A stretch of 64,000 nt of DNA from Gammaproteobacteria bacterium (GCA_015709695.1 CP054183.1:1264992-1328991); one strand, 5' to 3'; shown: positions 50,684-59,558, numbered from the stretch's first letter. A program made the numbers and translations. The notes: generated from the sequence alone by a model not told the origin.

Positions 50684-52561
50684 ATGCAAAATTTCGCAGA
50701 GCTTCACCTCAAGCCAGAGACGCTGGCGCAGTACGGGTTGCCGGACATCGCGTACCCCGTTCCAGCAGCCGATCTGAAGTCGGCCCTGCTCGATAACGGG
50801 GACCTGCCGCTGGCCGTGATGCTGCACGGTCTGCAGCAGCGTAGCCGGGATGGGGAGGCCGAATGGCAGCAGGTCGAACCCGCAATGGATCGGCTTGCCG
50901 AGCTGTTGGCGCCCGACGATGCCCGCGATGTCATTTCAGCGGCCGGGGACCACTGGTGGCTCGAGGTCGGGCCCATGGACCTCGGCGGCAAACTGGTCAC
51001 CATCCAACGTGGCGATGCTCTGATCGCTGCCATCACCGCCCGGGACGACGGACGCTTGCGGGTGGCCGTTTTTCGCCCGTTGGACGCCAAGAGCGCGGAA
51101 TACCTGATCGGGCTGGGGCAAGTGCCTCACCCTGAGCACGGAGTCTGCATGCGCGAGAACAACTGGGAGTACGCGCTCGACTGCTCCGCCGGCAACGGCA
51201 ACTACTACGCCGCCGACCGGGGCGATGCCTACCTGTCCTACTGGGAGAAAGGCCTGGGCATCAGTTGGGACGGCTCCGATGTGCCCGAGTGGCGCAAGCA
51301 GCTCGACCTCGTTGCCCGGCCCGCCGCCCGCGTGGTCGCAGAGTTGGGCATCCATTACACCTTGTCTGGCAATGAGGACGAGGAGCCTGTTGCCGATGCG
51401 GGCGCGGCGGAAGAATTCGAGACACCGGCACCACTTGCCTGGCGCAGCAAGCGCCAGCAAAAACGCACAGTCCAGGGGCGGTTTCTGGGCTGCCTACTCG
51501 GCGGTGCAGTCGGAGATGCGCTGGGCGCACCGGTGGAGTTCATGAAGCGGGCCGAGATTCTCCGTCGCTTCGGCCCGAAGGGAATAACCCAGTACGCACC
51601 GGCTTATGGTGGCCTGGGGAAGATCACCGACGACACGCAGATGACCTTATTCACCGCCGAGGGGTTGATCCGAGGCTGGGTGCGCGGCTGCTTCAAAGGC
51701 ATCACGACCTATTCCGGGGTAACTGCGCACGCCTATTTGCGCTGGCTGCAAACCCAAGGCGAACGACCGACATGCGACATCGACTTCGGCACCGATGAGC
51801 CTGGCTGGCTGTTTCAGCAGCGTCAACTGCACAGCCGTCGCGCACCGGGCAACACCTGCCTATCGGCCCTGCGGGCGATGACCTCCCTTGGGGAGCCGGC
51901 CCGCAACGACAGCAAGGGCTGCGGCGGCGTCATGCGGGTTGCGCCGGTCGGTCTGTTCGCCTGGCGCCTGCGTCAGTACGAATCTCCCCAAGACGCCTTC
52001 CGGCTGGGTACCGAGTTGGCTGCGCTGACCCATGGGCACCCGACCGGAGCCCTGACCGGTGGTGTGCTGGCGGTGCTGGTCCTGGCGCTGACCGATGGCG
52101 CTTCGCTGCGCGAGGCATTGGCCGCCGCCAAACTCCTGCTGCGAGCCGAGCCCCGCCACGAAGAGACGCTGCGTGCGATCGAGATGGCTGAGGAGTTAGC
52201 CGATTCCGGTTTGCCACATGAAGAAGCAATAGCCCGGCTGGGCCAGGGCTGGGTCGCCGAGGAGGCCCTGGCGATCTCGATCTATTGCGCGCTGGTCGCC
52301 CGCAATTTCAAACAGGGCGTGATCCTGGCCGTGAACCACGATGGCGATTCCGACTCGACCGGAGCGATCGTCGGCAACCTGCTGGGCGCGATGCACGGCG
52401 TGAAAGCGATCCCTGCCGAGTGGCTGGAGCCACTGGAACTGCGCGACGTCATTACCGAATTGGCGGAAGACCTCCACGCCTTCAAGGATTGGGCGATCGG
52501 CGAGTACAGCGAAAACGAAGAGCTGAACCAGCGGATCTGGCGGAAGTACCCGGGGTTCTGA
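50684..52561 (+). CDS. ADP-ribosylglycohydrolase with large N-terminal extension
   Basis: A 625-residue protein. The C-terminal two thirds (from about residue 260) is an ARH/DraG fold: GCLLGGAVGDALGAPVEF, ITDDTQMTLFTAEG (metal ligands, about 315-320), CGGVMRVAP and NHDGDSDSTGAIVGNLLGA (second metal site, about 554-561). The first 250 residues contain no domain I recognise (WWLEVGPMDLGGKLVTIQRG, CSAGNGNYYAADRGDAYLSYWEKG). ARH enzymes remove ADP-ribose from proteins, nucleic acids or small molecules. It faces the WYL operon. Confidence 0.85.
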   Translation: MQNFAELHLKPETLAQYGLPDIAYPVPAADLKSALLDNGDLPLAVMLHGLQQRSRDGEAEWQQVEPAMDRLAELLAPDDARDVISAAGDHWWLEVGPMDLGGKLVTIQRGDALIAAITARDDGRLRVAVFRPLDAKSAEYLIGLGQVPHPEHGVCMRENNWEYALDCSAGNGNYYAADRGDAYLSYWEKGLGISWDGSDVPEWRKQLDLVARPAARVVAELGIHYTLSGNEDEEPVADAGAAEEFETPAPLAWRSKRQQKRTVQGRFLGCLLGGAVGDALGAPVEFMKRAEILRRFGPKGITQYAPAYGGLGKITDDTQMTLFTAEGLIRGWVRGCFKGITTYSGVTAHAYLRWLQTQGERPTCDIDFGTDEPGWLFQQRQLHSRRAPGNTCLSALRAMTSLGEPARNDSKGCGGVMRVAPVGLFAWRLRQYESPQDAFRLGTELAALTHGHPTGALTGGVLAVLVLALTDGASLREALAAAKLLLRAEPRHEETLRAIEMAEELADSGLPHEEAIARLGQGWVAEEALAISIYCALVARNFKQGVILAVNHDGDSDSTGAIVGNLLGAMHGVKAIPAEWLEPLELRDVITELAEDLHAFKDWAIGEYSENEELNQRIWRKYPGF

Positions 52562-52577
52562 GATGGAGTGAACTGGC

Positions 52578-53087
52578 ATGAGCGGAAATCGATGGGACCA
52601 GCCGGGTATGCCCCACAAGGGGTGGCACTGCGTGGACGTGGTCGACCTGCGGGCCGACGGTGAGTCGGCGGACGAAACCGATTACGCGACCTGCCAGATG
52701 TGCGGCAACGAGAAGATCCGCTACGTCCACATCATGGAGCATCCGGACCTGGACGAGAACTTCGACGTCGGGTGCGTCTGCGCCGAGAAGATGAGCGGCG
52801 ACTACGAGGGGCCGAAACGGCGTGAGGCCAAGTTGCGCAACCGAGCAGCACGCCGGACCCGATGGCTGCAGCGCAAGTGGCGGGTGTCCGCCAAGGGGAA
52901 CAGCTTCTTGAACGTCGATGGGCACAACCTCGGCGTCCACATGAACAAGTTCAAGCGGTGGGGCTACCGCATCGGCAGCCGGTTCAGCACCAAGACCTAC
53001 GCAACCAAAGACGAAGCCAAGCTGGCCCTGTTCGACGACTTCTGGGCCGGGACCCAAGATGACGAGCGGCTGTGGGCCAGTGACTGA
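52578..53087 (+). CDS. Small zinc-type protein following ADP-ribosylglycohydrolase
   Basis: A 169-residue protein starting 16 bases after the glycohydrolase stop. C39, C42, C66 and C68 could bind zinc (CQMCGNEKIRYVH ... GCVCAEKM). The C-terminal part is basic and carries a small fold (KGNSFLNVDGHNLGVHMNKFKRWGYRIGSRF) suggestive of nucleic-acid binding. I do not know its family's function. Operon context suggests it helps the glycohydrolase. Confidence 0.7.
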   Translation: MSGNRWDQPGMPHKGWHCVDVVDLRADGESADETDYATCQMCGNEKIRYVHIMEHPDLDENFDVGCVCAEKMSGDYEGPKRREAKLRNRAARRTRWLQRKWRVSAKGNSFLNVDGHNLGVHMNKFKRWGYRIGSRFSTKTYATKDEAKLALFDDFWAGTQDDERLWASD

Positions 53088-53104
53088 TCAGGGAAATAGA
53101 TTCG

Positions 53105-54508
53105 ATGTCGCATAACTTACCCAGCAGCACACCGCGAGACGGAAGCCCACTGCTCAAGGGCAAAAGGCCTGATTTGATCGAACTGATCGCCGCTACCCTT
53201 CATTCAGTAAAGGCGTATGACTTGCCGGCGGAATGCGAGCGGCTCGGATTGGCTACCGGGACAGGTAGCGAAGCGCACTCCAGCAAGCGCGTGTACGTGC
53301 GAAGCCGCCTCCAAGGACTGAGCAACGATCAGCTTCTCCAGCTCGCACGCCAGGTTGAGCAGGATCACGTCTGTTTTCCGCTGAGCGAATTTCTCCGACT
53401 GTTGGACGAGTCGAGCGACGGTCAGGCAGTCACTGAACTCACGCGGCGCTCGATCCTCAAGCTGCTGAACGACATGGATCTCTTCGGCGAACTCCCGCTT
53501 GTCGACCAATTGTCCAAGATCTGGCCATTACCGGAAATGCGTGGCGCGGGCTTCGAGGCAAACTTGGAGGAGTCCGTTATACGGCACTGCGTGACCAACG
53601 ACGACTGGACCAACGCTGAATTGCTCGAGGTGGTGGGCGCGCTGAGCTGCTCCCGACAACTGTTCTTCAAGTTGCTTGAGGCGGTCGTCTCTCCAAATGC
53701 CCGAAGAGGAAAGGAGCAGACGCAGCTCGTCGAGACACTGAATACTCTCCTCAAGGCGGACGGCTTCCAGCTAAGGCCATCGGGGAGCATCTCAGGACAT
53801 TCGGCGTTTGCGGTGAATCGAATCAGTGGTGGCGTATCTGGCGCGCCTAAGAATTTGATCTTCGCGTCAACGGGTCCGAAGCCCGAGATCGTCATCCAGG
53901 ATGCCATCAACAACGACATCCGAATCGTAAGGAATGAAGAGCACTGCCTCGTGTACGACCGCCCGATTCAGGCCAACGGGCTTACCAAGGAGGAGATGCT
54001 CTCGTGGTGGAAGGAACGGCAAGGCATCCAGGACGAATCAGATGCACGGCGATCGCTTTCTCAACGTCTGATGGCATCCCTCGCATCGGACGGCGAACGA
54101 AACGTATTCAGCGTCTACTACCGGGCATTCAAGGATCTCGGCGATAAGCTGCCAGCCCTCATTCCGCAGGTCTATCTGCATTACGACCCATACACGCTGG
54201 CACAGCTCGGCGGGGTTGGACGCTTGTCTCGGCAACGCATGGACTTCCTACTCCTTTTCAGCGACGCAGGCCGTGTAGTCGTCGAGGTTGACGGATCTCA
54301 GCACTTCGCCGAAGACGGGAAGCCATCCCTCGCCAGGTATGCGGACATGGTGGCGGCCGATCGTGACCTCCGGCTCGCCGGGTACGAGGTCTATCGTTTC
54401 GGGGCCAACGAGCTCACCGGCCACGGGTCGGCGGAACGGATCGAAGCATTCTTCCGGCGCTTACTTCAGAAGCACGCGGTCCTTCCCGGAGCCGGTTCGG
54501 CTGAGTGA
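53105..54508 (+). CDS. AbiJ-like protein with C-terminal Vsr/DUF559-type nuclease domain
   Basis: A 467-residue protein, visibly lower in G+C than neighbours. Residues about 80-180 (TRRSILKLLNDMDLFGELPLVDQLSKIWPL) resemble the AbiJ N-terminal domain type 3 of abortive-infection proteins. The C-terminal RMDFLLLFSDAGRVVVEVDGSQHF...YADMVAADRDLRLAGYEVYRFGANEL (from about 379) has the D...ExD..QH pattern of Vsr/EDxHD-like endonucleases. An abortive nuclease role is inferred. It is the last gene before the island boundary. Confidence 0.75.
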   Translation: MSHNLPSSTPRDGSPLLKGKRPDLIELIAATLHSVKAYDLPAECERLGLATGTGSEAHSSKRVYVRSRLQGLSNDQLLQLARQVEQDHVCFPLSEFLRLLDESSDGQAVTELTRRSILKLLNDMDLFGELPLVDQLSKIWPLPEMRGAGFEANLEESVIRHCVTNDDWTNAELLEVVGALSCSRQLFFKLLEAVVSPNARRGKEQTQLVETLNTLLKADGFQLRPSGSISGHSAFAVNRISGGVSGAPKNLIFASTGPKPEIVIQDAINNDIRIVRNEEHCLVYDRPIQANGLTKEEMLSWWKERQGIQDESDARRSLSQRLMASLASDGERNVFSVYYRAFKDLGDKLPALIPQVYLHYDPYTLAQLGGVGRLSRQRMDFLLLFSDAGRVVVEVDGSQHFAEDGKPSLARYADMVAADRDLRLAGYEVYRFGANELTGHGSAERIEAFFRRLLQKHAVLPGAGSAE

Positions 54509-54532
54509 AGCCATGCCAACCGATCCAGAGTT

Positions 54533-54552
54533 GCGGACGTGGGTTCAATTCC
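54533..54552 (+). other. tmRNA (ssrA) 3'-end-like fragment, probable attachment-site remnant
   Basis: GCGGACGTGGGTTCAATTCC closely matches the T-arm region of bacterial tmRNA, but the sequence then diverges and the acceptor end is missing, so no functional RNA can form here. Such pieces are left where an element integrates into ssrA. It lies 25 bases past the last defence gene and before the first chromosomal-type gene. The other attachment half would be left of the window. Confidence 0.55.
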
Positions 54553-54737
54553 GCAAACGGGAATCCAACTGGCGTCCTGGCTTAGGCACTTGGCTGATGA
54601 CCTCGGCCGGGCAGAACTGGTAGGATTGTTGGCAGTTGGGGCTGGATTCCGCACCTTTCCGCAGGAGTTCGCAGCGGCTCTAAGGCGCTGAGTTACATAG
54701 GTTTGGCGCAGGGTTTCACCCCACCACCATCCGGCAA

Positions 54738-54765
54738 GGGCCAAGAGTGTTCTCTTGGCCCTTTT
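54738..54765 (+). terminator. Rho-independent terminator at island/chromosome junction
   Basis: GGGCCAAGAG (54738-54747) and CTCTTGGCCC (54752-54761) make a perfect 10-bp stem with a TGTT loop, followed by TTTT (54762-54765). It may be the native terminator of the RNA gene at this site. The bases 54553-54737 hold no gene I can support. Confidence 0.8.
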
Positions 54766-54772
54766 CATTTGA

Positions 54773-55672
54773 ATGGGAAACAACCCGACCGCCCTGCAAA
54801 TGATCACGACACGATTCCTGCGCGCGCTGTTGCGCGGAGTGGGCCAGATATTCCTCCAGCGCAGTGCCTGGTGTGGACTGGCCTGCCTCGTCGCGCTGGC
54901 CCTGCAGTCCACGGTCATGGCGCTGGCCTGCCTGCTCGGCGCGCTGGCAGCGACCCTGCTGGCACGGACCTGGCCCGACGGCCAGGCGCTGGACGATGGC
55001 CTCCATGGCTACAACGGGGCCCTGGCCGGCCTTGGTGCCATGGTCGTGCTCGAGTCGGGTGTGATGGCCTGGTGCATGGTGGTGCTGGCGGGACTGCTGG
55101 CAACCTGGATTGGCAGGATCTGGCGCGAGCGCCTGCCCCTGCCCCCGTACACCGCGCCGTTCGTGCTGGTGACGTGGCTGCTGATGGCGTTGTCCGGCCC
55201 TCTTGCCTTGCCCCTGGCTGCGCCAGCCCCGCCCGCTGCAGCCGGATTGGGGTTCATGGCAGACGGCGTCCTGCGCGGCATCGGTCAGGTGATATTCCTC
55301 GACCTGCCATGGGCCGGGGCGCTCTGCGCCCTGGGTCTTGCCCTTTCGAGTCCCGTGGTTGCAGGCTGCGCGTTGCTCGCTGCCGCACTCGGCATGGCTT
55401 GTGCCGATCTGCTGGGCCTGCCGGAGGCCATGGCCGGGCTGGGGATCTACGGCTTCAATGCGGTCCTGGCCGTGGAAGCGCTCCGCCCGCAGGCCGGCCG
55501 CCGCGGCTGGTGGCTGCTGCTGGCGGCCATACCTGTCAGCGTCGCGCTGACACGCGCCTTCCAACTGGCGGGCCTGCCATCGCTGACCGCGCCATTCATC
55601 CTGGGCACCTGGCTGCTGCGCTGCGCCCATACGTGGTCATCCCGATATGCGCTGCCAACGTCTGGCCGTTAG
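54773..55672 (+). CDS. Urea transporter family membrane protein
   Basis: A 299-residue, strongly hydrophobic protein with about ten membrane helices and the two-fold repeat of urea transporters. GLHGYNGALAGLGAMV and PPYTAPFVLVTWLL in the first half recur as MAGLGIYGFNAVLAVEAL and SLTAPFILGTWLL in the second half. It would form a urea or small-amide channel in the inner membrane. The start could be 54773 or ATG 54800; neither has a strong ribosome binding site. No urease genes are nearby. Confidence 0.82.
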   Translation: MGNNPTALQMITTRFLRALLRGVGQIFLQRSAWCGLACLVALALQSTVMALACLLGALAATLLARTWPDGQALDDGLHGYNGALAGLGAMVVLESGVMAWCMVVLAGLLATWIGRIWRERLPLPPYTAPFVLVTWLLMALSGPLALPLAAPAPPAAAGLGFMADGVLRGIGQVIFLDLPWAGALCALGLALSSPVVAGCALLAAALGMACADLLGLPEAMAGLGIYGFNAVLAVEALRPQAGRRGWWLLLAAIPVSVALTRAFQLAGLPSLTAPFILGTWLLRCAHTWSSRYALPTSGR

Positions 55673-55705
55673 CATGGGTGGCTGTCCCGTCGAGTGGTTC
55701 GCCTG

Positions 55706-56662
55706 ATGCCGCCCATCCCGCCCATGGATCCGGCCCGCCGTGCGCGCTTGCTGCGTTCGGTTACCTATGCATCGGTGATCGTCGCCATCTGCCTGGTCGT
55801 GGCCAAGGCCTGGGCCTGGCAGGCGACGGGCTCCGTGTCGATGCTGTCGTCGCTCGCAGACTCGCTGCTGGACTGCCTGGCCTCCGGCCTCACCTTCTGG
55901 GCCGTGCGCTACTCCATGTCCCCGGCGGATGCCGAGCACCGGTTCGGCCATGGAAAATCCGAAGGCCTTGCCGCGCTGATCCAGGGCCTGATCATCGGCG
56001 GTTCGGGGCTGTTCGTCTGTGGGGAGGCCGTCGGTCGCATGCTGATGCCACGGCAGATCGAGGAAACCAGTTCAGGCCTGCTGGTGATCGGCGGTGCCAC
56101 CGCGGCCACCTTCGTCCTGGTGGCCTACCAGCGCTTCGTCAGCCGGCGGACCGGCTCCGTCGCCATCGGCGCCGACGCCATGCACTACTCCGCGGACCTC
56201 CTGGCAAACGTCGGCGTCGGCGCAGCACTTTATGTTTCCAGCAGGAGCGGCTGGCTGCTGCTGGACCCGCTGGTCGGACTGGCGATCGGCGGCTATGTCC
56301 TGCTGAGTTCCGCGAAAATGATCGCCCAGTCACTCGACATACTGCTCGATCGCGAGATCCCGGATGCTGATCGCTACCGGCTTCAGCAGATCGCCCTCAC
56401 CCATCCCGACGTGCTGGGACTCCACGACATGCGCACGCGGCACGGCGGCGCCCACTACATCGTGCAGTTCCACCTGGACCTGCCACACCACATCTCACTG
56501 TGGCGCAGCCACGAGATTCTGGATGAAGTCGAGGAAAGCATTCGGCGCGAATACCCGGGTTGCGAGATCATCATTCACCCGGACCCGCTCGGCATCGCAG
56601 AAACCAAGGACTCCTTCGAGCTGCCGGCTGAAGATGCGGAATCCGGCCGCGCACCCTCCTGA
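55706..56662 (+). CDS. fieF: Cation diffusion facilitator (FieF/YiiP-like)
   Basis: A 318-residue exporter with six membrane helices. Metal site motifs are SLADSLLD in helix 2 and DAMHYSADLLAN in helix 5; HRFGHGKSE lies in the loop between helices 2 and 3. The C-terminal cytoplasmic domain (IPDADRYRLQQIALTHPDVLGLHDMRTR) is metallochaperone-like. FieF-type proteins expel Fe(II), Zn or Cd by proton exchange. ATG 55706 was chosen; GTG 55694 in frame is an alternative. Confidence 0.9.
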   Translation: MPPIPPMDPARRARLLRSVTYASVIVAICLVVAKAWAWQATGSVSMLSSLADSLLDCLASGLTFWAVRYSMSPADAEHRFGHGKSEGLAALIQGLIIGGSGLFVCGEAVGRMLMPRQIEETSSGLLVIGGATAATFVLVAYQRFVSRRTGSVAIGADAMHYSADLLANVGVGAALYVSSRSGWLLLDPLVGLAIGGYVLLSSAKMIAQSLDILLDREIPDADRYRLQQIALTHPDVLGLHDMRTRHGGAHYIVQFHLDLPHHISLWRSHEILDEVEESIRREYPGCEIIIHPDPLGIAETKDSFELPAEDAESGRAPS

Positions 56663-56674
56663 CGCGCCGGCGGG

Positions 56675-57139
56675 TCAGCCGGCTGGCGGCGGCTCGGCGT
56701 AGATCACCTCGAACCGCTGGAACAGCAGCAGCATGTCCTCGCTGAAACTCCCGCCCTCGGCCTCCCGCATGCGCCGCCAGTAGCCACCGTGGATTTCACG
56801 CCAGGCCGTCACGTCACGCGCTGCCGGACTCTCGCAGGCGGTCTCACCCGGACCGACATCCGCAAACCGGATCAGTCGCGCTTCCAGGAGCCGCACCGCG
56901 CAGCGAGGCCGGCCGCCGAAATCCGTGAAAACGAAATACTCGGCTGCCGTCGGCCGCGGGAGGATCTCGTCCGGATTCGAGAACAGCCCTGTCTTCTCGC
57001 CTGAGATGATCAGCCCGAGCAGGCTCTCGCTCAGCTTTTGCGCATTGCCGATACGGCGCACCCGGTAGCGATCCCCGGGATCGTCTGGCGCAAGCCTCGC
57101 CCGACACCGCAGCCAGAAGTCATCGATGCTGCCCATCAT
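56675..57139 (-). CDS. ASCH-domain protein
   Basis: A 154-residue protein. SESLLGLIISGEKTGLFS, then VFTDFGGRPRCAVRLLEA and VTAWREIHGGYWRRM...SEDMLLLFQRFEVIY are the ordered elements of the ASCH fold, related to PUA RNA-binding domains. Some relatives hydrolyse modified cytidines; the substrate here is unknown. It is convergent with the fieF-like gene, 12 bases apart. Confidence 0.8.
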   Translation of the reverse strand: MMGSIDDFWLRCRARLAPDDPGDRYRVRRIGNAQKLSESLLGLIISGEKTGLFSNPDEILPRPTAAEYFVFTDFGGRPRCAVRLLEARLIRFADVGPGETACESPAARDVTAWREIHGGYWRRMREAEGGSFSEDMLLLFQRFEVIYAEPPPAG

Positions 57140-57350
57140 TTCCGCTCCTTCCCTTGCAGGTTAGCGATACTGGACAGCAGGATGCAATTGCCAGCGCCTC
57201 AGGCTCCTTGCCGCGGCGGACATCACGCCGTAGATTGATACAGGCTGACGCCAGGACGCGGGCGCAAGGCAGCCGCCACAGTGGCGAATCCGGGGGCACA
57301 CTATTTGCTTTGAATCCTGTCGCGATGGGCGTGGCTGGCCGGCGCTCCCG

Positions 57351-57959
57351 ATGCGGACGGTCATCGTGCTCATGCTTGCCGCCCTGCAGACGGCCTGCAG
57401 CGGCTCGGTGCAGGTCCAGCAGGCCTTTCCGGCACCACTGGTGGAACAGTTGCCCCTGCGCGTCGTCATCTACTATCCGGCAGGGATTGCGGATTATGTC
57501 TACCACGAGGAAGACGCATCGCAACAGGAGTGGACGGTACGCCTCGGGAACGCCAACCTGCGCATGTTCGACGCCGTCTTTTCAGCGCTTTTCAGGGATG
57601 TGGCCCATGCCGGCAGCCTCGACGAGGCCCGTGCCAGTGTTCCGCCGCCCGACGCCATCCTCTCCCCGACGATCGACGCCTTCGAGCTGTCGTCGCCCGC
57701 ATTGTCCGGCACGGACCAGTTTGCGGTATGGATTCGCTACAATCTCGACGTGCTGGCAGCGGATGGCACACTCATCGTCCGTTGGCCAGTCACTGCATAC
57801 GGGCAATCCGGGACGGGAGGGATGAGCGATGAGGAGTCCATGGAGCGGGCCACCATCCTTGCGCTGCGTGACGCTGCGGCGGCGATTGCCGTGGGATTTC
57901 CGCGGCAGCCAAGGGTTCGCGAAATCCTGCTGAAGCAGCCGGCAAACGATGGACAGTGA
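57351..57959 (+). CDS. Lipoprotein, unknown
   Basis: A 202-residue protein. The N terminus MRTVIVLMLAALQTAC is a signal peptide with lipobox ending at C16. The mature part is a mixed alpha/beta domain (LPLRVVIYYPAGIADYVY, then WTVRLGNANLRMFDAVFSALF). The next gene is also a lipoprotein and overlaps it by 11 bases, so the two likely act together in the envelope. The 211 bases upstream (57140-57350) contain no other supported feature. Confidence 0.75.
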   Translation: MRTVIVLMLAALQTACSGSVQVQQAFPAPLVEQLPLRVVIYYPAGIADYVYHEEDASQQEWTVRLGNANLRMFDAVFSALFRDVAHAGSLDEARASVPPPDAILSPTIDAFELSSPALSGTDQFAVWIRYNLDVLAADGTLIVRWPVTAYGQSGTGGMSDEESMERATILALRDAAAAIAVGFPRQPRVREILLKQPANDGQ

Positions 57960-58641
57960 CATGATCCTCCATTCCCTGGTGGCACGCAGCCTGTACATGA
58001 CGGCTGCCGGTATGCTGCTCGCGGGTTGCATGACCTCGCGCGTCGAGGAATCGAAGAATGCGGCCACGGGACTCTCAGCCGGCGAATCGGTCGTGATCCT
58101 CGCCACCAGCTATCACCGCGGCAAGGCCACCGAGGAAGACTTCGTATCCTGCGTCAACGACGCGGTGCAGTCGGGAGATGGCAAGGTGCGTGTGACACCC
58201 CAGCAGGAGTTCGTCGACGCACTTTTCCCCTGGTTCGAGCCGCGCACCGCACCGCAGTCCGCCGAAGCGCTTCCGGAACTCCTGGCCCGGCCAGGCGTGG
58301 CCGAGCGCATCGAGGCGAAGGGCGTCCGGTACCTGGTCTGGCTCGATGGCACGACGGAGAAGACCAGTGGTGGCGGCAGCCTGAGTTGTGCAGTCGGTCC
58401 AGGCGGTGGCGGCTGCTTCGGCCTCACCTGGTGGGAAGACGACGCCTCTTACGACGCCGCGGTCTGGGACCTGCGACGGCAGAGCGATGCCGGCTCGGTC
58501 AGCGCGGACGTCCACGGGACCTCGATGATCCCGGCGCTGATCATTCCGGTGCCGCTGATAGCGCGCACGCAGTCGGCGGCCTGCAAGGACATGGCGCAAC
58601 AGCTCCGGCAGTTCATCCGCGGGCCGGACGCCGGTACCTGA
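57949..58641 (+). CDS. Lipoprotein, unknown, paired with preceding gene
   Basis: A 230-residue protein with signal MILHSLVARSLYMTAAGMLLAGC; the lipobox LLAGC places lipidation at C27 (counting from 57949). ATG 57961 is an alternative start. The mature part carries a Gly-rich loop (SCAVGPGGGGCFGLTWWEDD) with two cysteines. No enzyme motif is seen. It overlaps the previous lipoprotein gene. Confidence 0.7.
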   Translation: MDSDMILHSLVARSLYMTAAGMLLAGCMTSRVEESKNAATGLSAGESVVILATSYHRGKATEEDFVSCVNDAVQSGDGKVRVTPQQEFVDALFPWFEPRTAPQSAEALPELLARPGVAERIEAKGVRYLVWLDGTTEKTSGGGSLSCAVGPGGGGCFGLTWWEDDASYDAAVWDLRRQSDAGSVSADVHGTSMIPALIIPVPLIARTQSAACKDMAQQLRQFIRGPDAGT

Positions 58642-58717
58642 GCCGGCATCGGCTGCCCCGCGCAACCCTGTGCGGATTCTCACAGACGGCAGGCTCCCCT
58701 GCTGCCAGAATCGCCTC

Positions 58718-59026
58718 ATGGAGGTCGAACGTCCAGCCGCTCGCGGCAGCAGCGATCACGTGCATGCCTGCTGCCGGTTCCTCGCCAGTCTGCTGCTGAA
58801 GCCCATCTGGCTGCCCCCCGGGATCTATGCTGCCGTGCCGTGGATGTACCTGGGCATGGGAAGCACCGCACTGCTGGGTGGCCTCTACCTGCCCGACACC
58901 AGCTGGTACCTGCCCTATCTGGCGATGGCGGGGGTCGGCCTGCTGCGCGCCGCAACCGGTATCGCTGCAGCGCGACGGCGCTTTCACGGCAGGCGCCGCG
59001 GCCGTAGCCTGGCCCTGGTCCGCTGA
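58718..59026 (+). CDS. Small membrane protein
   Basis: A 102-residue protein from ATG 58718 (an in-frame start at 58670 has less support). Two hydrophobic helices are visible (GIYAAVPWMYLGMGSTALLGGLYL and WYLPYLAMAGVGLLRAATGIAAA), with a very basic C terminus (RRRFHGRRRGR). No family recognised. Confidence 0.55.
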   Translation: MEVERPAARGSSDHVHACCRFLASLLLKPIWLPPGIYAAVPWMYLGMGSTALLGGLYLPDTSWYLPYLAMAGVGLLRAATGIAAARRRFHGRRRGRSLALVR

Positions 59027-59100
59027 TCACCCGGAAGGCGTCGACTGGTGAGAGAATGCGCCGCTGTGCCCGTTCGGGCGACCGTGAGGCATGCAGGTTC

Positions 59101-59385
59101 GTGAAACCCACCCGCGTTCTGACTCTGCTTGCCCTCGCCCTCTCAGGCTCGCTGATCCTGCCCGTTGTCGCCTACTGGGTCGGGGGCAAGATCGTGGGTG
59201 CTTATGCGGGACCGCGAGGCCTCGCCACGTACATCGGCAGCATTTACCGCGATGCTGCCGACGGCTCTCCGCTGGCACTGGCGATGGTTACAGGCCCCGT
59301 GCTGGTCGCTGCCATCTGGGCGCTGCGCGGCTGGGGGTTGCGGCATTTCCTGGCACGGCCGGCCCGGAACAATATTCCGGAATAG
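59101..59385 (+). CDS. Small membrane protein
   Basis: A 94-residue protein from GTG 59101; ATG 59056 would add 15 residues before the natural VKPTRVLTLLALALSG helix. Two transmembrane helices (TLLALALSGSLILPVVAYWVGG and LALAMVTGPVLVAAIWALRG) flank a short loop with a tyrosine-rich turn. Function unknown. Confidence 0.55.
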   Translation: MKPTRVLTLLALALSGSLILPVVAYWVGGKIVGAYAGPRGLATYIGSIYRDAADGSPLALAMVTGPVLVAAIWALRGWGLRHFLARPARNNIPE

Positions 59386-59408
59386 ACTAAATATGTTTTT
59401 TATCAGTC

Positions 59409-59431
59409 ACTTCTGCAGCTTTTGCAGAAGT
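59409..59431 (+). terminator. Hairpin between convergent genes
   Basis: ACTTCTGCA (59409-59417) and TGCAGAAGT (59423-59431) form a 9-bp stem with a 5-base loop in a locally A+T-rich gap. It lies between convergent genes and may terminate from either side, though the T-runs are weak. The rest of 59432-59558 shows nothing I can name. Confidence 0.45.
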
Positions 59432-59558
59432 TATGTTGCTCCGGCATGGAAGCCGTGGCAGCAAGCCCTATAGTCCACGGAGCAGGAGCCGCCAGGATCC
59501 CCGGCAAGGGACCAGGAAGAGCGGCAGAAGGACAGCAGGATGACTGCGTGCCAGGTGC

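Noticed and set aside
54288..54623. Open frame overlapping the end of the AbiJ-like gene
   Set aside because: It lies in another frame of a convincing gene and has low-complexity Arg/Ser content typical of shadow frames in G+C-rich DNA.
54533..54640. Functional tRNA or tmRNA gene
   Set aside because: Only a T-arm-like 20-mer is present; there is no acceptor stem or CCA-type end in register, so no cloverleaf can be drawn.
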